DNA from: Pseudomonadota bacterium
GTDB lineage: Bacteria > Pseudomonadota > Gammaproteobacteria > Xanthomonadales > Xanthomonadaceae
Assembly (NCBI GenBank): GCA_023423855.1
Contig: JAFAEU010000060.1
Coordinates: forward strand, 1 to 5,513
Direction: 5' to 3'
DNA: 5,513 nucleotides
The notes under the pieces were generated by a model. That model did no database searches, was not told the origin of the DNA, and saw nothing but the letters and a program-made list of their open reading frames with translations. The position numbers were made by a program, and so were the translations under genes. This document shows, piece after piece, positions 4,499 to 5,513 of this stretch (position 1 is its first letter; each line of letters starts with the position of its first letter).

Positions 4499-5513
4499 AC
4501 GCGACCGCAACTCCGCGCTACTGGCCGCTGGTGCTCGCGGCCACGGCCACCCTGCTGGTCACGATGGGCATCCGCCAGTCGCTCGGGCTGTACGTGCAGC
4601 CGATCGCGGCGGACACCGGCATCGGCATCGTCGCGATCAGCTTCGCGCTCGCGGTCGGACAACTGGTCTGGGGTGCGGTGCAGCCCGCCTTCGGCGCCTG
4701 GGCCGACCAGCGCGGCAGCGGCCGCGTGCTCGTGTTCGGCGCCCTGCTGCTGTGCATGGGCATGGCATTGGCGCCGCTGCTGGCCTCGGGCTGGGGGCTG
4801 GTGCTGACGCTGGGCCTGCTGTCGGCGGCGGGCGCGGGCGCGGGCAGCTTTTCGGTGCTGATCGGCGCGACCGCCGGCGCCACGCCGGCGCACAAGCGGT
4901 CATTCGCCGCGGGCGTGATCAATGCCGGCGGTTCCGCCGGGCAGTTCGTGTTCGCGCCAGTGACGCAGGCCATCATCGGCGCCTTCGGCTGGATGGCCGC
5001 GATGTGGGCGATGGCGGTTGCCGCGCTGGCGACGCTGCCGCTGGCCTGGCCGCTGCGCCGCAAAGCCACGGGCACGCGCGCCTCCGGACCAGCGGCGATC
5101 GCGGCGCCCGTGGAAGGCGATATCGGTCTGCGCGCACAGCTGCGCGTGGCCGCGCGCGACCGCAGCTACTGGTGCCTGCACATCGGCTTCTTCACCTGCG
5201 GCTTCCACATCGCCTTCCTGGTCACCCACCTGCCGACCGAGATCGCGATGTGTGGCTTGTCCGACAGCGTCTCCGCCATGTCGCTGGCGCTGATCGGCCT
5301 GTGCAACATCGGCGGCAGCCTCGCGGTCGGCTGGCTGGGGCAGCGCTACCGGATGAAATCGCTGCTGGCGCTGATGTACGCCAGTCGCGCCCTGCTGGTC
5401 GGCGTGTACCTGGTCTCGCCGCCGACGCCGCTGACCTTCTACCTGTTCGCCGCCGGCCTCGGCGCGACCTGGCTGGCGACGGTGCCGCCGACCGCCGGCA
5501 TCATCGGCAAGCT
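4495..5513 (+). CDS. MFS transporter (MFS_1 type), 3' end cut off by the window
   Basis: An open frame runs from the ATG at 4495 to the window end without a stop, giving 339 residues of an expected 390-420. It is a major facilitator superfamily permease of the inner membrane. Hydrophobic segments fit TM1-6 (about 10-185), a hydrophilic central loop (about 188-222), then TM7 onward (about 225-339); roughly the last two segments are missing. The loop 2-3 signature GAWADQRGSGR (67-77) is the MFS motif A, and a second weaker copy, GWLGQRYRMK (279-288), follows TM8 as expected from the internal duplication. FFTCGFHIAFLVTHLP (232-247) and ALIGLCNIGGS recall a bacterial subgroup related to monocarboxylate/oxalate-type permeases. 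The gene starts inside the stop of the MarR regulator, so the pair forms one operon. Substrate and direction (efflux or uptake) are not readable from the sequence. Confidence 0.92.
   Translation, partial: MNATATPRYWPLVLAATATLLVTMGIRQSLGLYVQPIAADTGIGIVAISFALAVGQLVWGAVQPAFGAWADQRGSGRVLVFGALLLCMGMALAPLLASGWGLVLTLGLLSAAGAGAGSFSVLIGATAGATPAHKRSFAAGVINAGGSAGQFVFAPVTQAIIGAFGWMAAMWAMAVAALATLPLAWPLRRKATGTRASGPAAIAAPVEGDIGLRAQLRVAARDRSYWCLHIGFFTCGFHIAFLVTHLPTEIAMCGLSDSVSAMSLALIGLCNIGGSLAVGWLGQRYRMKSLLALMYASRALLVGVYLVSPPTPLTFYLFAAGLGATWLATVPPTAGIIGK

Noticed and set aside
4518..5229. Several minus-strand frames opposite the MFS gene
   Set aside because: They are compositional shadows. The + strand frame is open to the window end with MFS motifs and transmembrane segments.

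Overview
The window is GC-rich and tightly packed, with strong codon bias towards G/C at third positions. It reads as a gammaproteobacterial chromosome. The closest fit I can suggest from memory is a Xanthomonadaceae/Lysobacteraceae-type genome (Lysobacter, Luteimonas or relatives). The grounds are the alanine/lysine-tailed THX ribosomal protein, the TonB receptor repertoire and the style of the short intergenic repeat. The genus is an inference and cannot be settled here. Nothing looks like a phage, an insertion sequence or a CRISPR array.

Layout from left to right. (1) The 3' part of a membrane-dipeptidase-type peptidase (M19) on the + strand ends at 689. It is followed by a clear bidirectional terminator (729-753). 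(2) A small ribosomal protein gene (THX family, 59 aa) lies on the - strand at 775-954, converging on the peptidase and sharing the terminator. (3) A MerC-domain membrane protein lies on the - strand (1086-1496). (4) Divergent from it is a ZnuD-type TonB-dependent zinc receptor on the + strand (1578-3812) with two very His/Asp/Glu-rich insertions. (5) A 251-base low-GC gap (3813-4063) holds a strong hairpin, a short dispersed-repeat-like element and a promoter. (6) A MarR-type regulator (4064-4498) and an MFS transporter (4495 to the window end, cut off) overlap by four bases.

There are two functional units. The MerC-like gene and the ZnuD-like receptor share an 81-base intergenic region. Its only AT-rich patch (1535-1549) contains a near-palindrome resembling a Zur operator and an extended -10 facing the MerC gene. 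This suggests a zinc-responsive divergent pair, with outer-membrane metal capture on one side and an inner-membrane metal-handling protein on the other. The MarR-MFS pair looks like a self-regulated efflux or uptake operon. A perfect inverted repeat overlaps the predicted -10, and the transcript probably starts at or next to the ATG (leaderless).

The most interesting points are the possible zinc-controlled divergent unit with His-rich modules in both products, the probably leaderless MarR operon with its operator in the core promoter, and the histone-H1-like tail on the THX protein. No wholly new system is evident.
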